The notes under the pieces are model-generated. The model did no database searches and was not told the DNA's origin. It saw only the letters and a program-made list of their open reading frames with translations. Positions 1-10,391 of a stretch of 64,000 bases of DNA are shown here, piece by piece. Made by a program: the position numbers and the translations under genes. Source of the stretch: Boswellia sacra (Eukaryota > Streptophyta > Magnoliopsida > Sapindales > Burseraceae); the NCBI GenBank assembly GCA_013180625.2, contig SNVD02010124.1:310001-374000 (forward strand), read 5' to 3'. Within the stretch, counting starts at the first letter, position 1, and every line of letters starts with the position of its first letter.

Positions 1-709
1 ATTAAAAATATCATAAAATGAAAAGGAAAAGGAATTAATCAACGTAAAGATGTTTAAGAATAAACCAAATTTCTTAGCAACTCAATCAGTTTCCTTCACA
101 TCTCATTCTTGCCAAGATCCAAAAGAGGGTAAGGCTCACCAAAAGGTTTTAGATGCAATCATTCTAAAAAGACAAAATAAATTTCAAACTCTGCAAATTC
201 TACACAAACATTTTCACATATTTAGATTTAAAACAAAGCACTCCATCATCTTTGCCACCAACTAGAGGTTATCTTGTATCCAAACCCTCCAACAAGCACA
301 GCAAACCAGATTAATCATAGTAGTCAAATACAAGCACAAATAAACAAATTAGGAGAATTTTTTTTCAATATATATTTTCAGACTCAAGATTTGGTGTCAG
401 CTTTGATCATATATGTGCCAAAAAATGAACTCAAAATATTAAGTACATTGGCCTTATAAGCCCAAGTGGAAATCATTTACACCATTATACAAATTATCAT
501 ACATGTACAAACAAGTTTAGTGCATATGTTGGAATCTGCAGGGAGAAAAGAAGCTTATGCTGAGTTGTAAAGGAGGTTGACCTAATTGTAGCACAGCTAA
601 CCTGCCAGTTTAAAAAAAAAAACGCCTCTTCGCTTATTTCTATCTTGTACACAAACTAACAATCCAGAATATTTGATGAATTCTAAGAGGGCGTGGTTTT
701 GAACTTTAC

Positions 710-1143
710 CAAGAATATGCCTGCGGCCATCCCTTGCTTGCTGGAGTGCCTTTTCCATACGGGTATAGTAATTCCTCCCACCTATATTTAAGAAATTGTC
801 TTTGTTAAAATCTATACTTAACAAATAAAATGGCAATGCCCAGAAACGTAAATCAGTGAGGGAACATCCCATAGCTAGTTTATGTTTAAATTTGAATACC
901 TTTATGTCCATCTGAAAAGCAGTTATCCCATCTTCAGTTCCAGCAACCTACAATCACCATTCTGAATGAGATACCATCTTTTTCCTGAACATCAACTGTA
1001 ATTGTAATAAAACCCTGAATTTAAAAGCTCGAATAAAAAATATCAAAAGAAATTCCTGTAAATATAACCTTAAAATCCATATCTCCAGATGCATCTTTAG
1101 ATCCAGTTATGTCAGAGAGAATTAGTGGCATTCCTTCTCACGT
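710..1143 (-). pseudogene. Captured exons of a chloroplast-type polynucleotide phosphorylase (PNPase) gene
   Basis: Three minus-strand exons are readable with canonical splice sites. Exon a (about 1143-1069) encodes [18 protein letters not shown] and then MDFK, followed by a GT donor. Exon b (947-900, 48 nt) encodes VAGTEDGITAFQMDIK between AG and GT. Exon c (781-710) encodes VGGITIP, then EKALQQARDGRRHIL, then a GT donor. These match the C-terminal RNase PH core of bacterial-type PNPase, a phosphorolytic 3'-5' exoribonuclease; the [21 protein letters not shown] style resembles the plastid rather than the mitochondrial enzyme. One base is missing in exon c after the IP codons, which shifts the frame, and the following KH/S1 part is absent. 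It is therefore a dead fragment with introns kept, most likely DNA captured by the surrounding CACTA element. The assignment to PNPase is strong; capture is inferred. Confidence 0.85.
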
Positions 1144-2300
1144 CTTCGTATTTCAAGAAACAAAGGCAACTCTTCATCTCTTTCCTTCATCACCATCTCT
1201 TTCGATTCAAACTCAATATATCTATCGGATAAGAAGTGAGTTCTAGGTGTTTGAGGTTTTACTTGAGCGACAACTTAACAGCAAGCAAGAAACACCTAAT
1301 AATCTTGCAAGTCCTTTGAACTGAGACACAAAACACCTAATCTTCACCCTGCTTGCACACAAACTTCTACTATTCTTGCTCCCAATCCTTCGCCCTCTGC
1401 ACAAACAAACACAAAAAAGGTGAGTTCAGAAACAAAAATTGAAGCAAAAAAGTAACAATCTTAGAGACAGAGATCGAGAGCGATAACGGGAATCAATGAT
1501 TAAGTGTGAGAGGAAGAGAGCGATAACGATCTTAGAGCAGCGGCAATAACGTTGGCATGGTCCAAAATGCGAGCAAACTTGGGATGGTTCTGGAGATTGC
1601 GACAAAACTTATGTAGGAGTAATAGGAAAGTGAGAGGTCTTGTGAGCTAACATTATTGACTACTGAGCTGTTAATGTTGATTTGGTGGAGTGGAAGAAGA
1701 AAATGAAGCCATGAAAAGAAAATTAAAGATACAATTAAAAAAAAGGAGCTAACAAAATAAAAAATGGAGATCCTAAGAATTTGATAGTGGGGTAAGGGAA
1801 GGAGTGTATGGTAGGGATTTGAAATGCGCTGAGTAGTGGAGGAGTAGGATAAATATTTAATAATAAAAATAAATATAAGTGTAGTGTGATTGTTTGGAGC
1901 GAAGGAAAGGGAAAGTTAAATTTTGTGGTAAAGTGTTGTAGTTTAGAAGACAACGAAATAATTTGGTACCTCAACCCTAACGCTTGTGATACAAAACGGC
2001 AACACTTCCAGATTTAATTTATTTATAAAATCTCTTAAATTATAAAATAAATTAAAAAGTAGTAATTTTATTACGTAAGAGTACTCTTTTTTATATATTT
2101 TTGATTCATAAAGTTCTTTTAAATAACTATTAATTTATTGATTTAACTTTCAAGTTTTATATAAATTAATTTATTTATTTCTTTAAATTTTTTAGTTTTT
2201 GATATTAAATCTTAATGAATTTAAACTTAAAATTATCTCTTATTTAATAAAAAGATCAATTACATATTATTAATTTTAAAGGTTTATATATTGTTATATT

Positions 2301-2895
2301 TTGTGAATTAATATATAAATTAAATAATAATTTAATTTATTCCTAAGTTGAAGTTTTTACAACGTTTTTGTAAAATAAATTTTGGGTTGGGTTGGGCTTT
2401 TTTCACTTAAGCCCAATGAATATTATATTAAATATCTTGAATAATAATTTCAATTTATCATCGTTCTTTCTTCTCTATCTAAAAATTTTTAATAATTAGT
2501 GTAATTTTTCATAATATTTAAATTTTAAAACAATTTTAATTATTTTTAATAATTTAATATGATTTTTTAAATTTAATAATATAAATTATATTTTTTATTT
2601 TTATTTTGATATTTAATATTTTCTTTTTAATATGAAAATAAATTCATAAGTGAAAAACATTATTTTGTGTTTATAGTATAATATATATACTACCTTAGTG
2701 GCTTTATGAAATTTTCATTTTTCTAAATTTTTAGAATATTATATTTTTTAAATTGACTAAAATTAAATTTTTTTCTTATTTCATAAATTAATTAATTGCG
2801 TGTTATTTATTTTAAATTTCATATATTTTATGAATTAATATAAAAATTTAAATAATAATTTAATTTATTTCTTAGTTAAGGTTTTCGCAACGTGC
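2301..2895. repeat. Diverged direct repeat inside CACTA-A (about 70 bp, 530 bp apart)
   Basis: The stretch near 2301-2370 (GTGAATTAATATATAAATTA, then AATTTAATTTATTCCTAAGTTG) is repeated with changes near 2828-2895. The two copies end in ACAACG and GCAACG, so the subterminal binding-site motif has been kept in only one copy. It looks like an old internal duplication of the transposon end. Confidence 0.6.
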
Positions 2896-3068
2896 ATGTG
2901 TTACACGTTGCGAAAACCACATTTTAGCAACGTGCGCAAGGTGTATGTTGCTAAAACTTGTTTTTGGCAACGTGCATTTGTTGCACGTTGTCAAAAGGTG
3001 GCTTTTGCAATGTGGACATGGTGCACGTTGCGAAAGGCCTGTTGCCATAGACCTCTTTTCTTCTAGTG
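2886..3068. repeat. CACTA-A subterminal repeats and right terminal inverted repeat
   Basis: About seven copies of a GCAACGTGCA-like decamer occur in both orientations between 2886 and 3041, several arranged as imperfect hairpins (GCAACGTGCATGTG facing ACACGTTGC). The terminus reads CTTCTAGTG. In En/Spm-type elements such arrays bind the element's own DNA-binding protein; that role here is by analogy. Confidence 0.7.
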
Positions 3069-3859
3069 GTGATGCCTTTCGGTATCAAGAATGCACTTTC
3101 CGAATATCAGCACATAATGGATGATGTGTACAAAGACATAATTAACTTTTTCTTGTATACATTGATGACGTCCTTATCTTCAGCAATAATGAAGAAGATC
3201 ATGTCCAGCGTCTTAAGCAGTTCAAGACTTTAACTTTTGAGCATGGCTTGGTCTTATCTGAAAAGAAGATGTTCATTGGAATCCCAGAAGTAGATTTTCT
3301 TGGATTGCATATCAAAAATGGCTACACTACGCCAATGCCACATATTACTGAAAATATATTCTTGTTCTCTAACAAGTTAACAAGCAGAAAGATGATTCAA
3401 CAATTCTTGGGAATCGTCAATTATGCAGGAGATTATATAAAGAATTTGTCCAGATACACAAGCAAAATCTCAAGCAATATAAAAAAGAAAGGAGCAGCAT
3501 GGTCAGACGAAGTAACTCAAGTTGTGATTGATTTGAAAGAAAAATGCAGGTCTCTTCCTTATCTAAAGATTCCTGACAAGGGACAACTCATCCTTTAGAC
3601 TGATGCAAGTGACAAATTTCGGGGAGCAATGCTACTCGAGCAAGAAGGGAGCTACAGAAGAATTTGTGCATATAAATCCGGGCAATTCTCAAACTCTCAA
3701 CAACACTATCCTTCATCCAAAAAAGAAGTGTTAGCAGTCATCAACGCTATCAGAAAATTCCAATTCTATCTCTCTCTTGAAGAATTTGTAGTAGAAATAG
3801 ACTATAAATATTTTGAAGGATTGCTCAGAAGAAGAGAAGGCGAGATTCTAGATCCTTAG
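3069..3859 (+). pseudogene. Pararetroviral reverse transcriptase - RNase H fragment, broken
   Basis: The reading starts mid-domain at the VMPFG motif. A single missing base just before the YIDD catalytic box (about 3155) moves the frame, after which one frame holds for the rest of the region. Downstream come FLGLHIKNG (3299-3325), the FLGIVNYAGDYIKNL thumb motif typical of caulimovirids, and an RNase H start at TDAS (3599-3610) with HYPSSKKE (3704-3727). In-frame TAG stops lie at 3596-3598 and 3857-3859. The polymerase is not functional: it is truncated by the CACTA end, frameshifted and has nonsense codons. Confidence 0.85.
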
Positions 3860-5095
3860 CTCGCTAGATGGTCAGAGTCTCTCTTGAGATTCAAGTTCAA
3901 GGTTCGCTACATCAAAGGTGAATCAAACGTGTTAGCAGATTTTCTGTCCATACCAATTCCTAGACCAATTCAAGTGATCATAATGGCTTCTAGTTCATCT
4001 AAGCCATACATGCTGGGTCAGGATGCTTTTGAAAGAAGGCAAAAAGGTCTCAGAAAGAGAAAACTTCCTCAAACTTTAGAAGATTACAAAGGCAAGACAA
4101 TTGTGGAATCAAAAGAATATTCTTATGATCTTCCACTACTCTGTTCTCTTGTGCCTCCAGAAATCAAAGCAGATATTGAAGATCGAGTGTTTTACCCTTG
4201 TGACTATCCAGAAACATCAGACATAACTTTCGAAAGAACGTGGGATCTTCTATATAAATGCATGATGAGTTCTAGCACGGAAGAAAGAAAGTTTCAATTG
4301 CTTTCTCCCTCACCGAATCCAGATCAAATTTTTGAAACGGTCTACCAGATCTCTCCAAATTTTCATGTGGTCCATGATGAAGACACTAATTGGGGTCATT
4401 TCGTCATACCTCAAGCTTCTTCTTTAGGTTACTATTCCTATTAGTTATTGTTCAACCTATATCCAATAACGATGGTATTTGATCATGTACTCATTCACAG
4501 AAGTCGAAGGTATAGTCCAAATCGATGGTTTGATCGAATGTTCTCTCCAATATTTGAAGATCTCTTGACGCTCATGCTTAAAGGTGGATTTCAAATTGTC
4601 CACAAGATGATAGTAATTTTTCAGTTAAGAGACATATGGGGAAGAACAAGAGAGCCATTTATTGAGCCAATTATCCATGATCACGTCAGTGACGATATCC
4701 AGACGTGTTGGGAAGGATGTCTACATGCAAGAAAAAGATTAGCAGAAGTCTATCAAATGCCGTTACTGTACTATACTCATAGTCCTGTTTCAGACAATGT
4801 CCTCAACTCACCAGATCTCTTTTACAAAGAGAGGATAAAAAATCTGCAGCTCTTGAATGACAGTTCAGATGATGATTCGATTCAGGAATATCAGCATGAT
4901 TATCATGAATGGCTTCGCAAGCAGGGAAGAGCTAATGAGATTCAAAATCCTTCACCACCATGGGAAGATCTTGAAGAACAATGGGAAGATTGGCCACAGC
5001 CACAAATGCCAAATGAACCAAATGATCCACAAGTTCCACCCTTCAATCAGGTTCTATGGCAGGATGATTTCTTCTTCGACACAGATGAGGATTGA
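3860..5095 (+). pseudogene. Pararetroviral region downstream of RNase H, unknown function
   Basis: The RNase H end (VRYIKGESNVLADFLSIP) runs directly, in the same frame, into a segment starting MASSSSKPYMLGQDAF at 3984. One TAG at 4442-4444 interrupts it; the same frame then continues from 4445 to a TGA at 5093-5095. The second part is rich in aromatic residues early and ends in an acidic, Trp- and Pro-rich tail (WEDLEEQWEDWPQPQ near residues 175-190 of that part, final FFFDTDED). No known domain is recognised. Florendoviruses carry a post-RNase H product of unknown function, which is the best comparison, but I cannot verify homology from sequence alone. Confidence 0.6.
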
Positions 5096-5380
5096 AGTGG
5101 AAGCAAAGTGGACCCATCAGCGGAAGCAATAGTGAATAGACATGATGTGACTAGATGTGACGAAAAGCAATAAAGCATGAGATGAGTCATGCTAGTGTAA
5201 TGATGTAATGTTGTTTTTATGTGTGAGTCATGTAGTGATGTACTGAGGTGTCCAGTGTAATGATGTTAGTGATAAGGTGTGCGTTGTAAAGTAATGTGAT
5301 GTGACATAAAGTATGTAATACGTGTAAAGGAGATTCCTTAGAGATAAGGAAGCATCCTAGTATAGTATCATGGCTTTGCC

Positions 5381-5486
5381 TATATAAAGGATACCATGGC
5401 TTTGTATTGGCGACACGGAATACTAGTCGAGTCTCTCGTGAGTCTATCCTTTGTGTAACCCCTATTTCTATTAATGGTATCGAAGC
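5381..5486 (+). promoter_or_regulatory. Viral pregenomic promoter TATA box and tRNA-Met-like primer binding site
   Basis: TATATAAA at 5381-5388 is followed about 90 bases later by TGGTATCGAAGC at 5475-5486, close to the initiator tRNA-Met complement TGGTATCAGAGC used by caulimovirids to prime minus-strand DNA. TATA box followed by primer site in a non-coding gap after the last ORF is the normal order in this family. The primer site has an internal AG to GA change. Confidence 0.55.
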
Positions 5487-5580
5487 TTATACTCTGAGCT
5501 TCTTTGTTGTTAATATTTCCAAGCTTCTTCTTATGCTAGCTTAATTTACTTTATTCATGATTTAAGTCAACTAGAGACTA

Positions 5581-5766
5581 GAGATCGATTACATAGACGG
5601 AGTAAGAGCACTTGAAGCGGGGATAGGGAAAGTAGTTAGGTTGGCTGCCAGAGGACTTGGATCATTTCTGTGGGACAAGACAATTAATGTAAGTCCAATA
5701 ATCAAAGTGCAATCAATGGAGAAGAGTTGTCCAAAGGAGAATTTTGTGTATGAGATTTCGTATTAA
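5581..5766 (+). pseudogene. Open frame after the viral leader, possible start of the next viral ORF
   Basis: An uninterrupted frame of about 61 codons includes VRALEAGIGKVVRLAARGLG and a hydrophobic GSFLWD segment. It ends in TAA at 5764-5766, which is also the target duplication of the MITE inserted there. No ATG opens it. Its place right after the primer site and leader suggests the first viral ORF in the circular genome order, but I recognise no motif and the assignment is tentative. Confidence 0.3.
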
Positions 5767-6480
5767 GGGCATGTTTGATGTGGGACATTGCATAGTATTA
5801 TTTTACCATATTGTATTAAATAATATAATACATGTGTTTGGTGCTAATTTACCATAGTATTAATTAATACAAAGTACAACCCTTATATGCATCAACATTG
5901 TATTAAATTATGTAGAGCTAATCTATGACATTAGCATTACATTGTATAGCACTAATGAAAAATGTCAAAATTATCCCTATAAAATTATATATATCCAACA
6001 AAACCCTATAATTTTTAAAATAAATAAAAATATATTTAATAGATAAATTATAAAATCAAATTTATTTTAAAATTTATTTTTTAAAAATAAAGAAATGATG
6101 AAGGGAGTCACCGCCCCCACTAGGTGACACCAGAGGTCTACTGTCTCCGTTGGATCAATTGACACCTAGCATGCTATCATAAACTCAAATTATCTAATAA
6201 GTCTAGTGGGGGCATTGGACCCGAAATAAATTTTTCAACAATTAGTAACTATTCGATAATTTACTAAATAACTAATTTTATAAATAAACTAAAAATATAT
6301 TTATACTTTGTATATCTTTTTTGAAAAAAATTCTTACTTTTTGGTATAAATTAATACAATACATGATTATACCAAACACTATGTAATTTTGACATAACAT
6401 TATTTTTAGTACTATATAATGCAATGCTATATAATACAATATTATACTATAATATACAACGTCGCTTACTAAACGTGTCC
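5767..6480. mobile_element. PIF/Harbinger-type MITE, copy 1 (TSD TAA)
   Basis: The 714-bp element begins GGGCATGTTTGATGTGGGA and ends ACTAAACGTGTCC, imperfect inverted ends (GGGCATGTTTGAT against GGACACGTTTAGT). It is flanked by TAA at 5764-5766 and 6481-6483, the 3-bp target typical of Harbinger/Tourist elements. It is very AT-rich except for a GC-rich core at about 6105-6225. A second, inverted family member lies at 14042-14839. No ORF is present. Confidence 0.8.
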
Positions 6481-6483
6481 TAA

Positions 6484-8619
6484 TATATCTCTTATATTAG
6501 TGATCACCTTGTTAAAAAATTTAAATTATTAAGCTTCCGAGCTTCCACAGGCTTAGTATGTGGATTCCAATTACCATAAGAGCAGTAAAAGGCACGTTAC
6601 GTGCCTAAAATACAATGTAGTTGTCGATTCCACGTCTTTTAAGCTGGCCTAGCCCCCTAACTGGTCGCACCTCGTTGGCCTTATTCTCTCTCTCTTCTGG
6701 CATTCCTTCTCCGTACTCTATATGCCCCTTTTGCTTTCTCTTTTCTTTACCCACAAGAAGATAGCAACTGTGATAATAAAAAAATAATATAACGTCTAAA
6801 AGTTCAAACATATTAATCTTTCCAAGCAAGATTTTTTTTCATTAAATAATTCACTAATTATATATAGTGTTTATTTTCCTTCTTGAAATACAAATCCAAC
6901 CAAGGCTATAAGCCAGCTTAGGATTAATGTTGTTTTGAAAAAATGTTTTTTTCCACAGCAATCAACAACTCAAGAGCGTTTGTGATTGCTTTTCCACCTG
7001 CTTCAAAAAGAAGCTATTGTAAAAAAAAAAAAAAAATCAGGTATAATGAACAAATCTAAAAGCATGATCTACTTACTTTTATAGGCCAACTTCTTCTTAA
7101 ATACAAAATATCAAAATTATCCTCGATAAAAAACAAAAATATAAATTACTCTTACTTATTACATGTTTTTATTTAATTTATGCTTATAATTAAAATAAGT
7201 AAATTACTTATTCTCATAAAATATTTTTTGACAAAAATAAAAACTGGTCAAAGTTATTGCCAGACCATCGTCGAACAGTCATTGCTAACGATCATTGAAA
7301 CATGTCTGATAACACCTCCGACATCAAATTGTTTGCTAGAATTCAATTCATTTAACGGTAGAGGCATTGACAGTAAAAGATTTGTTTTTTTATAAAAAAA
7401 GATAGCAAAACTTTCTACAGTTGAAACTTTTGATGCATTTTCCGAAAACCTGCATCAAATGCGTGAAAATTCTCTACCGTCGCATAGAGCAAACAAAGTT
7501 GATCAATTCTGCACCAGAGTTATCACTGCACGCATCCTGGTGACAATGGTTAGTAATAGACTCTAGTGGCAATCCAATGACCTTCAACATTTGTTTTTCT
7601 TTTTTTATTTTTTTCAAATTTCATAAATAAATTTAATTACTGAAAATTAAATATATATAATAAATTAAAAATATAATAAATAAATTCAATAAACGTTAAT
7701 AATTAAGAAAATATAAAATATTATTTCTTTAATATGTATTAATTTATGATTTTTTTGTAAATTTAAAATTATTTTATAAATAAATATGTGGATTTCGTAT
7801 TAAATGTTAATTTTTAAATTAATTTGATTGTGATATAAATTAGAAATAAAATTTAAATTTTCATATAAGTTATACAGTCGTACATTTAAATAAATTAAAA
7901 AATGATTTATACTTTGAAAATATGATAAAGTATTTATATTTATTAAAAATAAATTTATACATAAGTTGTTATAAATAGATAAAAAAATGGATTATAAATT
8001 TAATAGTTAAATATTACGAAGAAATATTACACATGTCCATTTTGGTCATTTATATATAATAAAAGTTACAATAATAGCAATCCTAAATACCTTTATCTTG
8101 TTTTGGAGAAGTAAAACAGTTTTTAAAAGTTTGTTTATTAAATACTTTCTAATTTTTTTAAACTAATTTTCTCTATATCAAAGTATAAGCTACTTATTTT
8201 CACAACAATGACAACCTCAAAGTCTACACCATCTGAGTTCGTCACAAACAAAGTGTAAATAATCTATGGTAGAAGAGTATTTTTGTCTATTATTAAAATT
8301 TAAAAAGAGGTTGCCTTCAAAGAAAAGGTGAGGTAATTTTAGCCTGAAAATATAATGAAAAATTGAGATTTTCTTTTAGAAATCTAGATCGAAAATGAAC
8401 AAATATAAGGAATCTCGTCTGGGAGCTTTCATTCTGCTGCCGTGTTTTTACTTTAGAAACAAAAATCAAATCTTAACTATTGATGTCGACAACTGCCATA
8501 TGTCAATGGATATTAAAAAATTTAAGTAAAAATAAGATCAGGTTTTTTGGATCTGACGTCCAATCAGAATGGGAGCTTATACTGTTGGCTGGAGAGGTGC
8601 CAATCCGTCTTGCTCATTA
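6484..8619. other. AT-rich spacer without recognisable genes
   Basis: Only short chance frames are seen. A moderately GC-richer patch at 7240-7580 and a poly-A run at 7021-7035 may mark remains of another non-autonomous transposon, but no ends or target duplication could be established. Confidence 0.5.
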
Positions 8620-8628
8620 ATTTCAATT

Positions 8629-9030
8629 GGGATAATCCTAATTTGTCCCCTGAGGTTAGGCCTAAAAAAAATTGAGGACCTCAGTTTTCTGAAATCTTAG
8701 AATACCCCCTGAGGTTACTGTATCACCGTTAGATTTAACGGGAAATGTATTAAACCGTTAGATTTAATGGAAAATATATTGAATAATAACTTAATGCTAA
8801 TATTAGATTTAACAAAAAAATATTAAATAATAACTTAACGCTAGTAAGCAGTAAAATAGACTATAATACCCTTTTCTAAATGGTTTCTAAAGCGTTAAGT
8901 TACTATTTAATACATTTTTTGTTAAATCTAACGGTGATACAGTAACCTCAGGGGGTAATTTTGAGTTTCAGAAAACTGTGGTCCTTAATTTCTTTTGGCC
9001 TAATCTCAGGGGGAAAATTAGAATTAACCC
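8629..9030. mobile_element. Mutator-like MITE with long terminal inverted repeats (9-bp TSD)
   Basis: The left arm starts GGGATAATCCTAATTTGTCC, the right arm ends in the near-perfect inverse (GGGGGAAAATTAGAATTAACCC), and the arms pair over roughly 110 bases including CCCCTGAGGTTACTGTATC and its inverse. The element (402 bp) is flanked by the exact 9-bp repeat ATTTCAATT at 8620-8628 and 9031-9039. A 9-bp duplication with long inverted repeats is the Mutator (MULE) signature. It has no coding capacity; the RNA would fold into a long hairpin. Confidence 0.85.
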
Positions 9031-9044
9031 ATTTCAATTCAAAC

Positions 9045-9067
9045 TTATTATTATTATTATTATTATT
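9045..9067. repeat. (TTA)n microsatellite
   Basis: About seven perfect TTA units directly beside the MULE-type MITE. Confidence 0.9.
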
Positions 9068-9317
9068 TATGAGGTCCCCTTAATTCTTATAATCTTACTT
9101 TTCATCAATTTCCTCTTAATCATTAAATTGTGTACTATTTCTGATTTTATTTTATTAGTTAGAGTAATATTACATTTACAATTTATTATCTTTATAACTT
9201 AAATTTATCAAAATTTATTAAAAAAGAAAAATAAAAATAAAAATGTATAAAAATAATTATATCTTATATAAAATTTTATTACTTAAATTATAAATAGTTT
9301 ATAAATATAATATTATT

Positions 9318-10391
9318 TTATTGATTATTGATCCATTGTGAGCCACTTATTCTGAAGAGGAGATCAAAATCACAGTGATGTTCCTCCTTTCTCCCGGTAA
9401 GTGGTGTAGGGGTGGCAATTTTCGACACGACACGCGAACACGACTTGACACGACACGGGTTTAAGCGAGTTTGGGTTTTGGCAAATTCGTGTTCGTGTCG
9501 AAGATTTCAACCCGTTTAATAATCGTGTCGTGTTCGGGTTGAGAGTCTTCAACACGCGAACACGATTATGACACGACACGATTATGACACGAACACGATT
9601 ATGACACGAGTAACACGAATAACACGAATACATATTATACACGATTGACACGATAACACGATTAACACGAATATTGACACGAACACGATTATGACACGAG
9701 TAACACGAATACATATTATACACGATTGACACGATAACACGATTAACACGAATATTGACACGATTACATATTAAATTTAAAAATACTAAACTTTTTAGAC
9801 ATTTTAGTCCCTATATGTATCCAAATTTTAAAATAAAAACAGAATTTTAAAAAACTAATAAATTTTAAAACTTAGGATATTTTTGTCATTTAACAAAAAT
9901 TAGAAATCTAATTCTTTATCGTGTCATAATCGTGTTAACGGGTCATAATCGTGTTAACGGGTCATAATCGTGTCGATAATGTAAACGTGTCTTAATCATG
10001 TTAAACGGGTCGTGTTCGTGTCTAACACGATTACGACCTGTTTATTATTCGTGTTAGCGTGTCGTGTCGTGTTACCCGTTTAATAATCGTGTCGTGTTCG
10101 TGTCGTGTCACAGTGACACGAATAATAAACGGATCGTGTTCGTGTTGGGTCAATTCTTATCGTATCACAGCTCGACACGACACGAACACGATCCACGAAT
10201 ACGAATTGTCACCCCTAAAGTGGTGTTCCGCGATTGGGATACGTTGAATATCCTATGGCACATGTAGGATATAACGTCCGAAAACCTTTTCCCAAGATTT
10301 CTTCCACAGTATTGGGGTCATTGCGGGCCTCAAATAGTTGTTCCCTCTGCAGCGTGAAATTACCTATCAGTCCCAACAAAGGAGGCCCCTG
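9318..10391 (-). pseudogene. Unrecognised open frame split by the hAT insertion
   Basis: On the minus strand a frame is open from a possible AG acceptor at about 10391 down to the insertion site, with GLIGNFTLQREQLFEARND and then PNTVEEILGKGFRTLYP. If the hAT element and one copy of its 8-bp target are disregarded, the same frame continues through KEEHHCDFDLLFRISGS to a TAA at 9318-9320, about 80 codons in all. No family is recognised. It lies downstream, in orientation, of the duplicated thaumatin-gene upstream region (10560-10985). It may be a remnant exon or chance. Confidence 0.25.
9407..10217. mobile_element. Non-autonomous hAT transposon packed with ACACGA repeats (TSD AAGTGGTG)
   Basis: Ends are TAGGGGTGGCAATT and its inverse AATTGTCACCCCTA, flanked by the exact 8-bp repeat AAGTGGTG at 9399-9406 and 10218-10225, the hAT hallmark. 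Each side carries dense ACACGA/TCGTGT hexamers (CGACACGACACG, AACACGATTATGACACGA) and a short AT-rich centre (9760-9920). A roughly 100-base block within the left side is itself repeated (about 9580-9660 against 9675-9760). No transposase is encoded. A shorter, more diverged relative lies at 17744-18246. Confidence 0.9.

Larger units (their letters stand above)
1..3068. mobile_element. CACTA-A: right-hand part of a CACTA (En/Spm) transposon, left end outside the window
   Basis: The right terminus ends in CTTCTAGTG at 3060-3068, the inverse of a CACTAGAAG start, and is preceded by a cluster of GCAACGTGCA-type subterminal repeats (2886-3041), the usual CACTA architecture. Pararetrovirus coding sequence begins abruptly at 3069 in the middle of the reverse transcriptase. 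No matching CACTA start was found in 1-3068 and no 5' viral sequence lies to the left, so I infer the element begins before the window. No transposase is visible. It encloses a PNPase gene fragment (710-1143). The rest (1-700 and 1150-2880) is AT-rich and shows no recognisable coding sequence, apart from a purine-rich stretch around 1440-1720. Confidence 0.65.
3069..5766 (+). mobile_element. Endogenous pararetrovirus fragment (Caulimoviridae, petuvirus/florendovirus-like)
   Basis: This is an integrated, decayed copy of a plant DNA pararetrovirus. In order it shows the reverse transcriptase from the MPFG motif onward, RNase H, a further coding region with no known domain, a non-coding stretch with a TATA box and a tRNA-Met-type primer site, and the start of another open frame. 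No LTRs, integrase or gag zinc knuckle are seen, which argues against an LTR retrotransposon. The 5' half (movement protein, coat protein, protease) is missing because CACTA-A terminates at 3068. The right side ends at a MITE insertion. The genus is uncertain. Confidence 0.75.

Noticed and set aside
3069..5095. Ty3/gypsy retrotransposon as the source of the reverse transcriptase
   Set aside because: The thumb motif, the absence of integrase after RNase H, and the downstream TATA box followed by a tRNA-Met primer site fit a caulimovirid better.
9407..10217. CRISPR-like or satellite interpretation of the ACACGA array
   Set aside because: Repeats are short, in both orientations, without regular spacers, and bounded by hAT inverted ends and an 8-bp target duplication; the DNA is plant nuclear.
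9370..10267. Several short frames rich in Arg, Val and Ser with repeated peptides
   Set aside because: They translate the ACACGA repeats of a hAT element; no coding evidence.
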